Below the pieces are notes generated by a model, which searched no databases, was not told the DNA's origin, and was given only the letters and a program-made list of their open reading frames with translations. A stretch of 64,000 nt of DNA from Lyngbya aestuarii BL J. GTDB taxonomy: Bacteria; Cyanobacteriota; Cyanobacteriia; Cyanobacteriales; Microcoleaceae. Where the stretch lies: positions 1 through 64,000 of the forward strand of contig NZ_AUZM01000009.1 in NCBI RefSeq assembly GCF_000478195.2, read 5' to 3'. This document shows positions 8,399 to 16,841 of this stretch, one piece after another. Both the position numbers and the translations under genes were made by a program. Every line of letters starts with the position of its first letter. The stretch's first letter is position 1.

Positions 8399-11353
8399 TT
8401 ACAAACCGTTGAAACCTTCAAAATCTGGCAGGTTGAGAATAGAGCTACCGTTTAACAGCTGCATATCATTGCTGTCAAAAGTTTCGTCAGCGCTAACATA
8501 CCAACCGCCGTCGCCATCTTCGATCAGATATTCATCCCCAATGGCTGCAACTACACCGGGTTGGTCTGAACCTCCTGCCATGAAATCAATATAATCCTCA
8601 ACGCTTTCAGCTTCGGACTGATTGCCAATAGCGCCACCGAAAATCAACATATCATCGTTGTCAACGCTTTCGTTAGCGCTAAGATAAAAACCGCCTTCAC
8701 CATCGCGAACAATATAGCTAGGACCAATATCTGCGACAGTACCCGGTTCATTGAAATCTTGGGGGACAGAATCAATCAAGCCTTCAATTCTTGCTTCCAT
8801 AGAATCAACAAAATTGTCGATATTAAACCCAATTTCACCTGTAAGGCTGTCAATTTGACTAACAGGATTGCTAGAACCTTCGGGCGCTTCGGTTTCACCA
8901 AAAGGATTGCTAGAACCTGAAGAAGTTTCGGTTTGACCAAAGGGATTACTAGAACCTGAAGAAGTTTCGGTGCCAAAGGGATTACTAGAACCTTCGGGCG
9001 TTTCTGTGCTGGTTGTTGGTTCGTCTCCTTCACCAAAAGGATTGCTATCGGTAAGCGGGTCCCAGTTAGCAAAGGGATTACCGCTACCTACACCACCGCC
9101 ACCGAAGGAACCGTTTCCACCACCGGCGCCGCCGACGTTACCAAAAATATCCTCAACGCCATCAACGCCATCAATATCCAACAAAGGACCAAAAGGACTG
9201 TTTCGCAGTTGGTCTAAAAGGGCGGAATCATCGGAACTCATATCGCTGTCAGAATCGGCTTGACCCTCTGTAGATTCTGAGGGTTGTTCCATCATACCTT
9301 CTGGGGAAGACTCTCCCATCATGTCGGGGATATCGGAGTCAGTAACCTCGTCTGGGTCTGATTCTTCAGATAATTCGCTCGTTGGGGTTTGTGTCGAAGA
9401 CTCTCCCATCATGTCGGGGATATCGGAGTCAGTAACCTCGTCTGGGGCTGATTCTTCAGATAATTCGCTCGTTGGGGTTTGTGTCGAAGACTCTCCCATC
9501 ATGTCGGGGATATCGGAGTCAGTAACCTCGTCTGGGGCTGATTCTTCCGACATTTCGCCGGTTGGGGTTTCTGTAGAGAACTGTTCGCTTTCGACATCCT
9601 CAACGTCAACATCGGACATCTCTCCAGAGGTTGGGATAAAATCTTCGGGGGTAAATGTCTCCGTGACGGGTGTGGAGTCGGCGCCGGAGTCGGAGTCGGT
9701 TTCTGTTGAGAAGGTCGCCATTACCCCGCCAAAACCTACATCACCGGTGTTAATCTCTGGGGAGTCACTACCCTCTAAACCGCTAAAGTCATAAGTGTAG
9801 TTGGGATCGCGAGCGGACGGATCGTCAACAAGTATAGTATTACCGTCGCTATCGGTTTGGAAATAGCGATCGCCGTTTCCATAGATACTTACATTATCTG
9901 CTGAGGTACTGACTCGGTTGCCTACAATGGTGGTACCAGTACCGGTTGGGCGATTGCCGTTTCCGGTAATGGTGTTTCCACTGCCGCTCGGACGGTTGCC
10001 GTTTCCGTTAATATTGTTGTTATCTCCGAAACTCCAGTTACCGTTACCTTCGATGGTGTTGTCGCCGCCGAAATTCCAGTTTCCGTTACCGTTGGTTTGA
10101 TTGTTGCTGCCGAAATTCCAGTTACCGTTACCGTTGGTTTGATTGTTGCTACTTTCTTCTAAATCTTCAATATCAATCGGTACGCCCCCTTCTGGCGCTG
10201 GTGTACCGCCACCGGCAAAGACGGGATTGTTTCCGCCAATTGATCCGAGATCGATGGGAACATCGCTTCCGCCTTCGGACGGTTCTAACGGATTTTCTCG
10301 ACCTTCAAAAATTTCGTTAAAACCCTCGCCGCCTTCGCCGAAGGAGCGGTTACCGTTACCTTCTGTTTGGTTGTTGCTGCCGAAGTCGGTGTTACCGTTG
10401 CCATTGGTAGAATTGCCATCCCCAAAAGCGTTGTTACCGTTGCCTTCTGTTTGGTTGTCGCTGCCAAAAGCAGAGTTACCAGTACCTAAATTTTCGTTAT
10501 TTTCGCCTGTATCGATGTTACCGCCACTGTTGGGGGTGTTGCTACCAAAGCCACCGCCGCCGCCTGAGTTCCCGCCGCCGAAGGAATTTCCACCGCCGAA
10601 GCCGTCTGAGTTCCCGCCGCCGAAGGAATTTCCACCGCCGAAGCCGTCTGAGTTCCCGCCACCGAAGGAATTTCCACCGCCGAAGCCGTCTGAGTTCCCG
10701 CCACCGAAGGAATTTCCACCGCCGAAGCCGTCTGAGTTCCCGCCATCGGGTTCAACAGGCATGGGGGCATCATCATCAGAGTCAACAGGTACTTCGGAAT
10801 CTTCGTCCATGTCGTCCATTCCACCGCCGAAGCCGTCTGAGTTCCCGCCACCGAAGGAATTTCCACCGCCGAAGCCGTCTGAGTTCCCGCCACCGAAGGA
10901 ATTTCCACCGCCGAAGCCGTCTGAGTTCCCGCCACCGAAGGAATTTCCACCGCCGAAGCCGTCTGAGTTCCCGCCATCGGGTTCAACAGGCATGGGGGCA
11001 TCATCATCAGAGTCAACAGGTACTTCGGAATCTTCGTCCATGTCGTCCATTCCACCGCCGAAGCCGTCTGAGTTCCCGCCACCGAAGGAATTTCCACCGC
11101 CCTCTGTCGGATTACCTCCGAAGGGGTTATCTTCTGGATCTAGATCTCCAAAGATGTCACCAAGATCATCAATATCCCCAACCCCAATTAATGGATCAAA
11201 CGGGGTCTGAGGAGTCTCTGAATCGCTGCTGAAGTCGTACTCGTAGCCTTCTGCCGGGGCAAGTGGATTACCATTACCCATTCCACCTCCTGCTTGAGTC
11301 GTCTGATTGGACATATTTAGATCTTCAGTTGATGTATTTTCGGATGTTGCCAT
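8399..11353 (-). CDS. Large Gly/Asn/Ser/Asp-rich repeat protein
   Basis: A 984-residue acidic, low-complexity protein of unknown function. In order: a short N-terminus (MATSENTSTED) without signal peptide; a block of 14-residue units GGGNSFGGGNSDGF interrupted twice by an acidic MDDMDEDSEVPVDSDDD spacer (about 85-270); asparagine repeats of the type NQTNGNGNWNFG and ITGNGNRP (about 280-480), which suggest a beta-solenoid; three 30-residue units with PDEVTDSDIPDMMGE; GSSNPFGETE repeats; and two C-terminal modules containing GTVADIGPSYIVRDGEGGFY and GVVAAIGDEYLIEDGDGGWY. The only conserved-looking folded parts are these two modules. The Asp richness suggests calcium binding. A structural, extracellular or sheath role is inference; without a signal peptide, secretion would need another route. 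Confidence 0.8.
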   Translation of the reverse strand: MATSENTSTEDLNMSNQTTQAGGGMGNGNPLAPAEGYEYDFSSDSETPQTPFDPLIGVGDIDDLGDIFGDLDPEDNPFGGNPTEGGGNSFGGGNSDGFGGGMDDMDEDSEVPVDSDDDAPMPVEPDGGNSDGFGGGNSFGGGNSDGFGGGNSFGGGNSDGFGGGNSFGGGNSDGFGGGMDDMDEDSEVPVDSDDDAPMPVEPDGGNSDGFGGGNSFGGGNSDGFGGGNSFGGGNSDGFGGGNSFGGGNSDGFGGGNSFGGGNSGGGGGFGSNTPNSGGNIDTGENNENLGTGNSAFGSDNQTEGNGNNAFGDGNSTNGNGNTDFGSNNQTEGNGNRSFGEGGEGFNEIFEGRENPLEPSEGGSDVPIDLGSIGGNNPVFAGGGTPAPEGGVPIDIEDLEESSNNQTNGNGNWNFGSNNQTNGNGNWNFGGDNTIEGNGNWSFGDNNNINGNGNRPSGSGNTITGNGNRPTGTGTTIVGNRVSTSADNVSIYGNGDRYFQTDSDGNTILVDDPSARDPNYTYDFSGLEGSDSPEINTGDVGFGGVMATFSTETDSDSGADSTPVTETFTPEDFIPTSGEMSDVDVEDVESEQFSTETPTGEMSEESAPDEVTDSDIPDMMGESSTQTPTSELSEESAPDEVTDSDIPDMMGESSTQTPTSELSEESDPDEVTDSDIPDMMGESSPEGMMEQPSESTEGQADSDSDMSSDDSALLDQLRNSPFGPLLDIDGVDGVEDIFGNVGGAGGGNGSFGGGGVGSGNPFANWDPLTDSNPFGEGDEPTTSTETPEGSSNPFGTETSSGSSNPFGQTETSSGSSNPFGETEAPEGSSNPVSQIDSLTGEIGFNIDNFVDSMEARIEGLIDSVPQDFNEPGTVADIGPSYIVRDGEGGFYLSANESVDNDDMLIFGGAIGNQSEAESVEDYIDFMAGGSDQPGVVAAIGDEYLIEDGDGGWYVSADETFDSNDMQLLNGSSILNLPDFEGFNGL
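9306..9575 (-). repeat. Three 90-bp tandem coding repeats
   Basis: Copies start at 9306, 9396 and 9486 with an exact 90-bp period and only a few base differences. They encode the 30-residue SDIPDMMGESSTQTPTSELS-type unit of the repeat protein. Near-identity at DNA level points to recent slippage or unequal exchange. Confidence 0.85.
10558..11100 (-). repeat. 42-bp tandem coding repeats inside a 231-bp duplication
   Basis: A 42-bp unit encoding GGGNSDGFGGGNSF recurs about nine times. Superimposed is a larger direct duplication: the acidic spacer and flanks at about 10741-10830 recur identically 231 bp later at about 10972-11061 (77 codons). Third positions are conserved, so the array is young or kept uniform by recombination. 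Confidence 0.85.
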
Positions 11354-11826
11354 GGGATCTCTCTAAGTTTTACAGATGGAATAAAAAGCTTAAATTTTTA
11401 CTGCGACAATTTTTCAGCGCAGACTAACACATTGGGTTTATTACCCAATAATTACGCTGTTAAAGTGAAAAGTTTTTTGCAGGCAAAAGCAAACGTTTTG
11501 AAAACGTATTACTACCCGCTCTGCATATAGATTAAAAAGATTTACTAATATTTGCTATGAATATTCTTTTGAATATCACACCGATCTTTCGCAGTCTGCT
11601 GATTGATATTATTTTTGGTTGATTAATTTTGTTATTGGGTAAAGTGGGTTTATATCAGTCAAAGATTACTCCGCCGTGAAACGACGGAGTAATCTTTGAC
11701 CGTTGGTCTCCTCGGAACCCGTCGCCGGTGTTGGGACGGGTTCTTCCTAAAGATATATTTTTCCAAAAATTAGTTAAATCAACCCACCCAGACTAAAAAT
11801 TTTTCTCTAATTATGATAGAAATAAA
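11354..11826. other. Intergenic region with promoter and tandem hairpins
   Basis: About 470 bases with no gene. The part near 11354 must hold the promoter of the minus-strand repeat-protein gene and is AT-rich (CAGAGATCCC precedes its ATG). The part at 11650-11750 holds two strong hairpins described separately. The remaining sequence shows nothing I can name. Confidence 0.6.
11658..11743. repeat. Two adjacent strong hairpins
   Basis: Hairpin 1: 11658-11677 pairs with 11681-11700 as a 20-bp stem (GTCAAAGATTACTCCGCCGT) with one mismatch and a 3-base loop. Hairpin 2: GAACCCGTC at 11715-11723 pairs perfectly with GACGGGTTC at 11735-11743. Neither has a clean T run. They lie downstream of the pentapeptide-repeat gene on the minus strand, so they could protect or end its mRNA, form a small RNA, or be a dispersed palindromic repeat. 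Confidence 0.7.
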
Positions 11827-12684
11827 CTATTTTTGTTGCAAATAGTCGAGTTTCTTTTTGAGGCGACTTCCTGCGGCTGCTATTGCTAATATACTGAGGC
11901 TAACCAGGAAAGAAGGTTCGGGGACGCTTGCCATTTTGTCGGTGATTTTTTCACCATTCAGGAGTGTGTCTGTTAGATTAACTCCAATCAGGTTAATTCC
12001 TGCTAGGTCAACTCCGGTGAGGCTGGCTTTACTGAGATTAACTCCTATAAAGTTACTGTCGGTGAGGTTAACTCCGGTGAGGTTGGCTTCACTTAAGTTG
12101 ACTCCCACAAAGTTACTTTCGGTCAAATTACCCCCTAAAAAATTAGCCCGTATCAGGTCAACTCCGGCAAAGTTTGTATTGCTGAGGTTGACTCCCACAA
12201 AGTTAGTCTCGGTTAAATTAGCCCCGAAAAAATTAGCATCTATTAGGTCAACTCCGGCAAAGTTCGTATTGGTGAGGTTGACTCCCACAAAGTTAGTATC
12301 GGTGAGATTAACTCCAAAAAAATTAGCACCTATGAGGTCAACTCCGGCAAAGTTCGTATTGCTGAGGTTGACTCCCACAAAGTTAGTATCGTTGAGGTTT
12401 ACCCCTTGAAAATTCGCCCCAATTAAATCAACTCCGGCGAAGTTAGCACCACCTAAGTTAACGCCAGAAAAGTTAGTATCGCTGAGGTTTACCCCTTGAA
12501 AATTTGCACCACCCAGGTTAAGCCCCGCGAAGTTCGCTCCAGCGAGGTTACACCCTACACAGTTATTCCCGTTTAAGACTCGCTCTAAGTCGGCGGGGTT
12601 AAAAGCGTGAGCGGGGGCAAAAAGCCCACCAATAAGGACAGAAAAAACTGTCGCTGATGCTGTTAGTATATTTTGCAGCTTCAT
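11827..12684 (-). CDS. Exported pentapeptide-repeat protein with PEP-CTERM anchor
   Basis: A 285-residue protein. Residues 1-27 are a signal peptide (LTASATVFSVLIGGLFAPAHA). Residues about 48-240 are pentapeptide repeats of the A(N/D)(L/F)xx class (ANFAGVDLIGANFQGVNLSD), predicted to form a right-handed quadrilateral beta-helix. The C-terminus has the PEP-CTERM signal: VPEP, a hydrophobic segment, then RLKKKL. In bacteria with exosortase this tail directs cleavage and surface placement. Two cysteines (CVGC) precede the repeats. The role is unknown; a cell-surface or sheath component is inferred. It lies next to the ebo operon, in the same direction but beyond a terminator. Confidence 0.9.
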   Translation of the reverse strand: MKLQNILTASATVFSVLIGGLFAPAHAFNPADLERVLNGNNCVGCNLAGANFAGLNLGGANFQGVNLSDTNFSGVNLGGANFAGVDLIGANFQGVNLNDTNFVGVNLSNTNFAGVDLIGANFFGVNLTDTNFVGVNLTNTNFAGVDLIDANFFGANLTETNFVGVNLSNTNFAGVDLIRANFLGGNLTESNFVGVNLSEANLTGVNLTDSNFIGVNLSKASLTGVDLAGINLIGVNLTDTLLNGEKITDKMASVPEPSFLVSLSILAIAAAGSRLKKKLDYLQQK

Positions 12685-12805
12685 TGATTTTATTAAGAAA
12701 CTTCATCTGGGAATTTTTCAGACCAATCCTTGAAAATTTACCGAAATTTTCCCGATTGTTCAAGAGGTCTTTCTGAGTATAACTAAATTGGGGAAATTTG
12801 GCAAT

Positions 12806-12840
12806 ATAAAAAAATCGGGGCGTTCATTTTTACCCCGAAT
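12806..12840 (-). terminator. Terminator of the ebo operon
   Basis: Read on the minus strand, TCGGGG and CCCCGA form a perfect six-pair stem followed by seven T residues, about 70 bases after the eboF stop. It separates the ebo genes from the pentapeptide-repeat gene. Confidence 0.75.
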
Positions 12841-12908
12841 TTATATCTTTAGATAGATGATCGCACCCAAGACGATATATCAATTTTTTTTGTTTAAATG
12901 TGGGTTAA

Positions 12909-14273
12909 TTAGTTAAAGATTTCTTTAAGAATCAGTTGGCTAATGTCTGTAGGTAACAGAGGGTTTTCTTCTGAAGGTTCTGCTTTTTGAGTAATAAAAA
13001 CAGGATGATCACAGGTATTCGGTGGAATACAACCGTGAGAACCTTTCACGAGGTTAGCATCGAGTGGAATAACGTCTAGTAAATAACGAAAACCTAATTG
13101 CTTTCTTAACAACGTCGAGGCTATTTTTAGCTTGGGTAAAGGGATTTTTGGGTCGATAAACAGTTCAACGGGGTCAAAACCGGGTTTGCGGTGAATATCA
13201 ACGGTGCGAGCAAAATCTGGGGCGCGTTTATCGTCTAACCAATAGTAGTAAGTAAACCAAGCATGAGGATCAGCGATCGCAACTAAATCACCGGATCGGC
13301 TATGATTAAGATGAAATGCTTTTTGATCTTCCTTGTCTAAAATGTAGTCAATACCATCAACATTTTCGAGGATTGATCGCACTTTAGAAATATTAGCATC
13401 AGATCGCACATAAATATGAGCAATTTGATGATCGGCGACAGCAAAAGCCTCACTAGCACCCATATCGAGCAATTCCAAACCCAATTCTTCTCGGACGGAT
13501 AATAAACCCTTTTCCCTCAATAATCGATTCAGATGAATGGGCTGAGAAACTGGAGTAATACCATATTCTGACAATACCACAATCTTGGCATTTTTTGCAG
13601 TGTAGTAGTCAATTAAATCTGCACAAACTTGATCGATAGCTTGTAAATCTTTTTGAATTTCTTCGGGTTTTGTTCCCACACTTTGCAAACAGTAATCAAG
13701 ATGAGGAAGATAGATCAATGTTAGCGTCGGATCTTGGCGAAGATCAACCCATTTTGCAGAATCTGCTATCCATTGGCTAGAGGCAATTGAAGTCGCTGGC
13801 CCCCAAAATTTAAACAGCGGAAACTGACCTAAATCGGATTGAATTTGCGATCGCAAATCACCGGGCTGAGTGTAAATATCGGGAATTTTTCGACCATCAG
13901 CCGGATACATGGGTCGAGGGGTAATTCCATAGTCTACCGACGAATTCATATTGTACCACCAAAACAGATTGGCGGTCGTACAATTGGGGGTAATTTCTTT
14001 AGCCATCTCCCAAATTTTCGGCGCCTGTACCAAACGGTTAGACTGTCGCCAAAACTTAATTTCATTTTCATCACGAAAATACCAACCATTACCAACAATA
14101 CCATGTTCACTCGGCCATTTTCCGGTTAAATAGGTTGTCTGAGCCGAACAAGTCACCGCAGGTAATACAGGTTTAATGGTATTAACTTGTTTCGCCCATT
14201 TCGACAGGTTTGGCATTGCTTTTAACAACGCAGAGGTCAGACCGACAATATTAATAACTACTGTTTTTTGCAT
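12909..14273 (-). CDS. eboF: EboF, alkaline phosphatase/nucleotide pyrophosphatase-like protein
   Basis: Last gene of the six-gene ebo cluster. The 454-residue protein has the alkaline phosphatase superfamily layout of nucleotide pyrophosphatase/phosphodiesterases: VVINIVGLT at the start, the nucleophile region PAVTCSAQTTYLTGKWPSEHGIVGN (near residues 37-62), a metal-site histidine in LPHLDYCL, and SHGCIPPN near residue 410. No signal peptide is seen, so it appears cytoplasmic. The substrate is unknown. Published work on Nostoc punctiforme ties the ebo cluster to export of the scytonemin monomer to the periplasm. It follows eboE by 38 bases and ends the operon. Confidence 0.88.
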   Translation of the reverse strand: MQKTVVINIVGLTSALLKAMPNLSKWAKQVNTIKPVLPAVTCSAQTTYLTGKWPSEHGIVGNGWYFRDENEIKFWRQSNRLVQAPKIWEMAKEITPNCTTANLFWWYNMNSSVDYGITPRPMYPADGRKIPDIYTQPGDLRSQIQSDLGQFPLFKFWGPATSIASSQWIADSAKWVDLRQDPTLTLIYLPHLDYCLQSVGTKPEEIQKDLQAIDQVCADLIDYYTAKNAKIVVLSEYGITPVSQPIHLNRLLREKGLLSVREELGLELLDMGASEAFAVADHQIAHIYVRSDANISKVRSILENVDGIDYILDKEDQKAFHLNHSRSGDLVAIADPHAWFTYYYWLDDKRAPDFARTVDIHRKPGFDPVELFIDPKIPLPKLKIASTLLRKQLGFRYLLDVIPLDANLVKGSHGCIPPNTCDHPVFITQKAEPSEENPLLPTDISQLILKEIFN

Positions 14274-14311
14274 GGATTAATTGAGAATAAAACTACAATC
14301 TTCAAAAGAGA

Positions 14312-15571
14312 TTAACTTGAAGCAGAAGAAACAGTCTGGTGTTGGTTTGAATAGAGATTAGAATGATCTTGGTAATGCTGAAGTACCCATTCATACTCTC
14401 TTTGAATAGAAGTGAGTAAATCAGTTTTGAGGTTTTCAGGAAGAACTTGAAACGTATAAGTTTCGATCTCTAGATGTTGACAAGGATAATCTTTCAACAA
14501 ATCTAATACCGTTAAAATATCATCTTGGGTAGACTGTAAAACGCCGTAAGTTTTGTTAAATATCGGAATGTGAAAATGAGTCCGCCATTCTTGAGCCGTT
14601 GTTTCTCTTAACTCTTGAAGTGCTTCGGGTAAATCAATATAGGATTGTAAAATACCGTCTGCATGAGCAGCAACGACTTGATGAAGATAAGTAGAATCAA
14701 CAAATTTCTGTAAATATTCAGCGAGGTAATCACGTTTAGATTGCTCTTGAGGAAGCTGATTTTTAATCGCTGCACTAATTTGAATTTTGCCAACTAAAAT
14801 TCCGGCTTGTTTAAACTGTTCAAATACCTGAGATGGCTTTTCATAAACAACAGAAAAATGGCAAGTATCATAACAGATTTGAATATGTTGTCGCAGAAGT
14901 TTCTCGGCTGTATTCAAATCAAGACTCAGTGTATCAGCGAGTTGTTTTCCACCGACAGGTAACAGCCAGTTCTCAAAAAAATCAATCACTTCGGCTGAAT
15001 TCTCAATTAACCCATTAGGTTCGGGTTCAAGGTCAACATGAATAAATTTACCCGTTTTCTGATGTAGTTTAATGAGTTCAATAACAACTTTAACCAGGTT
15101 AATTGTACTGTGTTTAAACACCTCATTGATATCAGATGAACTGTCAAACCAAGGCTTATAAGAAAGAGGCAGCGTTGAAATACTCCCATTTACACCTTCC
15201 GGTAACAGTTCGGCTAATATATAAGCAAGGTGCTTAGTGTAGTTAGTTCGTTCGGGTGTTGTCCAATCTGGTGCATAAACTTGATCTTTCACCACCTGAT
15301 TATGAAACCCTCCATAGGGAAATCCATTCAGGGTAAAAACATAAAGATTATGTTTGGCTAACCAAGCCTTAAATTCACTCATTTCTAAGGCTTTAAGTTG
15401 CGTTGTTGCCTGATGAGAAAGTCTTAAACCAATCCCAAAATATTCAGTCTTCAAGCGACTTTTTAAAGCTGGAATATATTGTTTTAAGTTGTCAAAAACT
15501 TCGGGCCAAGATTCACCAGGATGAATATTTGTACAGTAGGTTAAGTGAGCGTTATTTTCAGTAAGCTGCAT
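14312..15571 (-). CDS. eboE: EboE, metabolite traffic protein with TIM-barrel fold
   Basis: A 419-residue protein of the EboE family, related to xylose isomerase-like TIM barrels (sugar isomerase/AP endonuclease 2 fold). Visible features are the opening LTYCTNIHPGESWPEVFDNL, HVDLEPEPNGL near residue 180 and CYDTCHFSVVYE near 240, which place acidic and His residues at strand ends as in metal-binding barrels. The reaction is unknown. Its ATG overlaps the eboD stop as TAATG, so translation is coupled. A scytonemin-locus role is supported by context and by known linkage of ebo genes to precursor transport. Confidence 0.92.
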   Translation of the reverse strand: MQLTENNAHLTYCTNIHPGESWPEVFDNLKQYIPALKSRLKTEYFGIGLRLSHQATTQLKALEMSEFKAWLAKHNLYVFTLNGFPYGGFHNQVVKDQVYAPDWTTPERTNYTKHLAYILAELLPEGVNGSISTLPLSYKPWFDSSSDINEVFKHSTINLVKVVIELIKLHQKTGKFIHVDLEPEPNGLIENSAEVIDFFENWLLPVGGKQLADTLSLDLNTAEKLLRQHIQICYDTCHFSVVYEKPSQVFEQFKQAGILVGKIQISAAIKNQLPQEQSKRDYLAEYLQKFVDSTYLHQVVAAHADGILQSYIDLPEALQELRETTAQEWRTHFHIPIFNKTYGVLQSTQDDILTVLDLLKDYPCQHLEIETYTFQVLPENLKTDLLTSIQREYEWVLQHYQDHSNLYSNQHQTVSSASS

Positions 15572-16791
15572 TATAAATCAGCCTCCTTTAACATCATAAT
15601 AGCGAGGCGATATTTATCTAAATCAACTTGGTGAACTTCTAAGCCTTGACCAATGGTTGCGAGCAGCATTAAAGTCAACTCTCCGCCCAAATGTTCTTGA
15701 AATTCACTTAACCCTCGAAACAGAGAACGGGAATGTTCAGGTGAAGTGAAGTGAGAAGAAAGTTCAGCATCATAAAGACGAAATCCCAATGCTTTAAACA
15801 GGTTCAAAATTTCATTCAATTCTTGCTTGGTAATCAAACCTGACAAATAAGAATAAGTGCTGTCAAGACAAATTCCAATCGCCACAGCTTCTCCATGATA
15901 AAGACGGTAATTGCTGAGGTATTCTATCCGGTGTGCTGCCCAATGACCAAAATCTAGAGGGCGAGAACTTCCCATTTCAAACGGATCTCCGCCAGCAATA
16001 TGATCAAGATGCAACTTAGCACAACGGTAAACAATTTGCTGCATCGTATCTAAATCTCGGTTGACTAATGCTTCTGTATGATTAGCAATAAAATCAAAAA
16101 AAGCAGCATCTTTAATCAGTGCAACTTTCACCGCTTCAGCAATACCGGATCGCCAATTTCGATCATCTAATGTGGTTAAAAAATTGGCATCGTTTAAAAC
16201 CAAAGTTGGGGGTGCAAACGTTCCTAAAAAGTTCTTTTTACCAAAAGCATTAATCCCATTTTTTACTCCCACTCCCGAGTCACATTGTCCTAAAACTGTT
16301 GTCGGAACCCGAATTAACCGAATCCCTCGATGGGCTGTTGCTGCGGCGTAGCCCACTAAATCTAACATTGCACCGCCACCCACCGCAATCACATAAGAAT
16401 GACGACAAAGTTCGGCATCTGAAATCAGTTTTTGTAAGTTTTCAACGAGTTGAGGATTATTTTTCGCCGCTTCTCCCCCGGCAATTAAAGTTGAACCAGG
16501 TTTGAGGTTTAACGCATAGGAATGGCATTTACTATAGGCTTGAATTTGAGCCAGAATTTCAGTCTGTTGAGGGAGTCCACTATCTACAAATGCAATTGCT
16601 TTTTTTGTTCCTTCTCCGGTTGCGAGTAACACCTGTGCGAGTAAAGGATTATCGGGGTTAAATAAATCCCGAGTAAAATGTACATCATAGTTAAATGTAA
16701 CTTTTACCTCTTGTTTGAGAGAAGCATACTCAGTGGATGAACTCTTGGAAACAGCAGGTTGAGAAGCGGGCTTAGAAAGTGTAAAAGTCAT
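15571..16791 (-). CDS. eboD: EboD, 3-dehydroquinate synthase-like sugar phosphate cyclase
   Basis: A 406-residue member of the AroB/sugar phosphate cyclase superfamily. The NAD-binding GGGAMLDLVGYAAATAHRG and PTTVLGQCDSGVGVKNG segments are present, as are metal-ligand regions EAVKVALIKDA, FGHWAAHRIE and LYHGEAVAIG. The first 35 residues are an extension before the fold. It is the eboD type, not housekeeping aroB, judged by sequence character and position; the product formed is unknown. Because the locus has no separate aroB, a contribution to aromatic precursor supply cannot be excluded. AAGGAT precedes the ATG. Confidence 0.92.
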   Translation of the reverse strand: MTFTLSKPASQPAVSKSSSTEYASLKQEVKVTFNYDVHFTRDLFNPDNPLLAQVLLATGEGTKKAIAFVDSGLPQQTEILAQIQAYSKCHSYALNLKPGSTLIAGGEAAKNNPQLVENLQKLISDAELCRHSYVIAVGGGAMLDLVGYAAATAHRGIRLIRVPTTVLGQCDSGVGVKNGINAFGKKNFLGTFAPPTLVLNDANFLTTLDDRNWRSGIAEAVKVALIKDAAFFDFIANHTEALVNRDLDTMQQIVYRCAKLHLDHIAGGDPFEMGSSRPLDFGHWAAHRIEYLSNYRLYHGEAVAIGICLDSTYSYLSGLITKQELNEILNLFKALGFRLYDAELSSHFTSPEHSRSLFRGLSEFQEHLGGELTLMLLATIGQGLEVHQVDLDKYRLAIMMLKEADL

Positions 16792-16841
16792 TAAATTTTA
16801 TCCTTTTTTATCTATTTTTTTATTGCCTATTACCTGTAATA

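Noticed and set aside
10486-11097. Repetitive minus-strand frame (EIPSVAGTQTASAV units)
   Set aside because: It is a shifted frame of the same 42-bp DNA repeats and carries no independent start signal or domain.
10558-11100. CRISPR-like array
   Set aside because: Units are contiguous coding repeats without unique spacers, and no cas genes are present.
10143-11210. Long plus-strand Pro/Ser-rich open frame opposite the repeat protein
   Set aside because: It is the mirror of the Gly/Asn-rich repeats on the minus strand. The minus frame is longer, spans the whole region, has several different repeat types and two folded modules, and ends at a good terminator.
11858-12409. Plus-strand frame opposite the pentapeptide protein
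   Set aside because: It is an antisense shadow of the pentapeptide repeats (LRLTPTKLVSVRL pattern) with no start signal.
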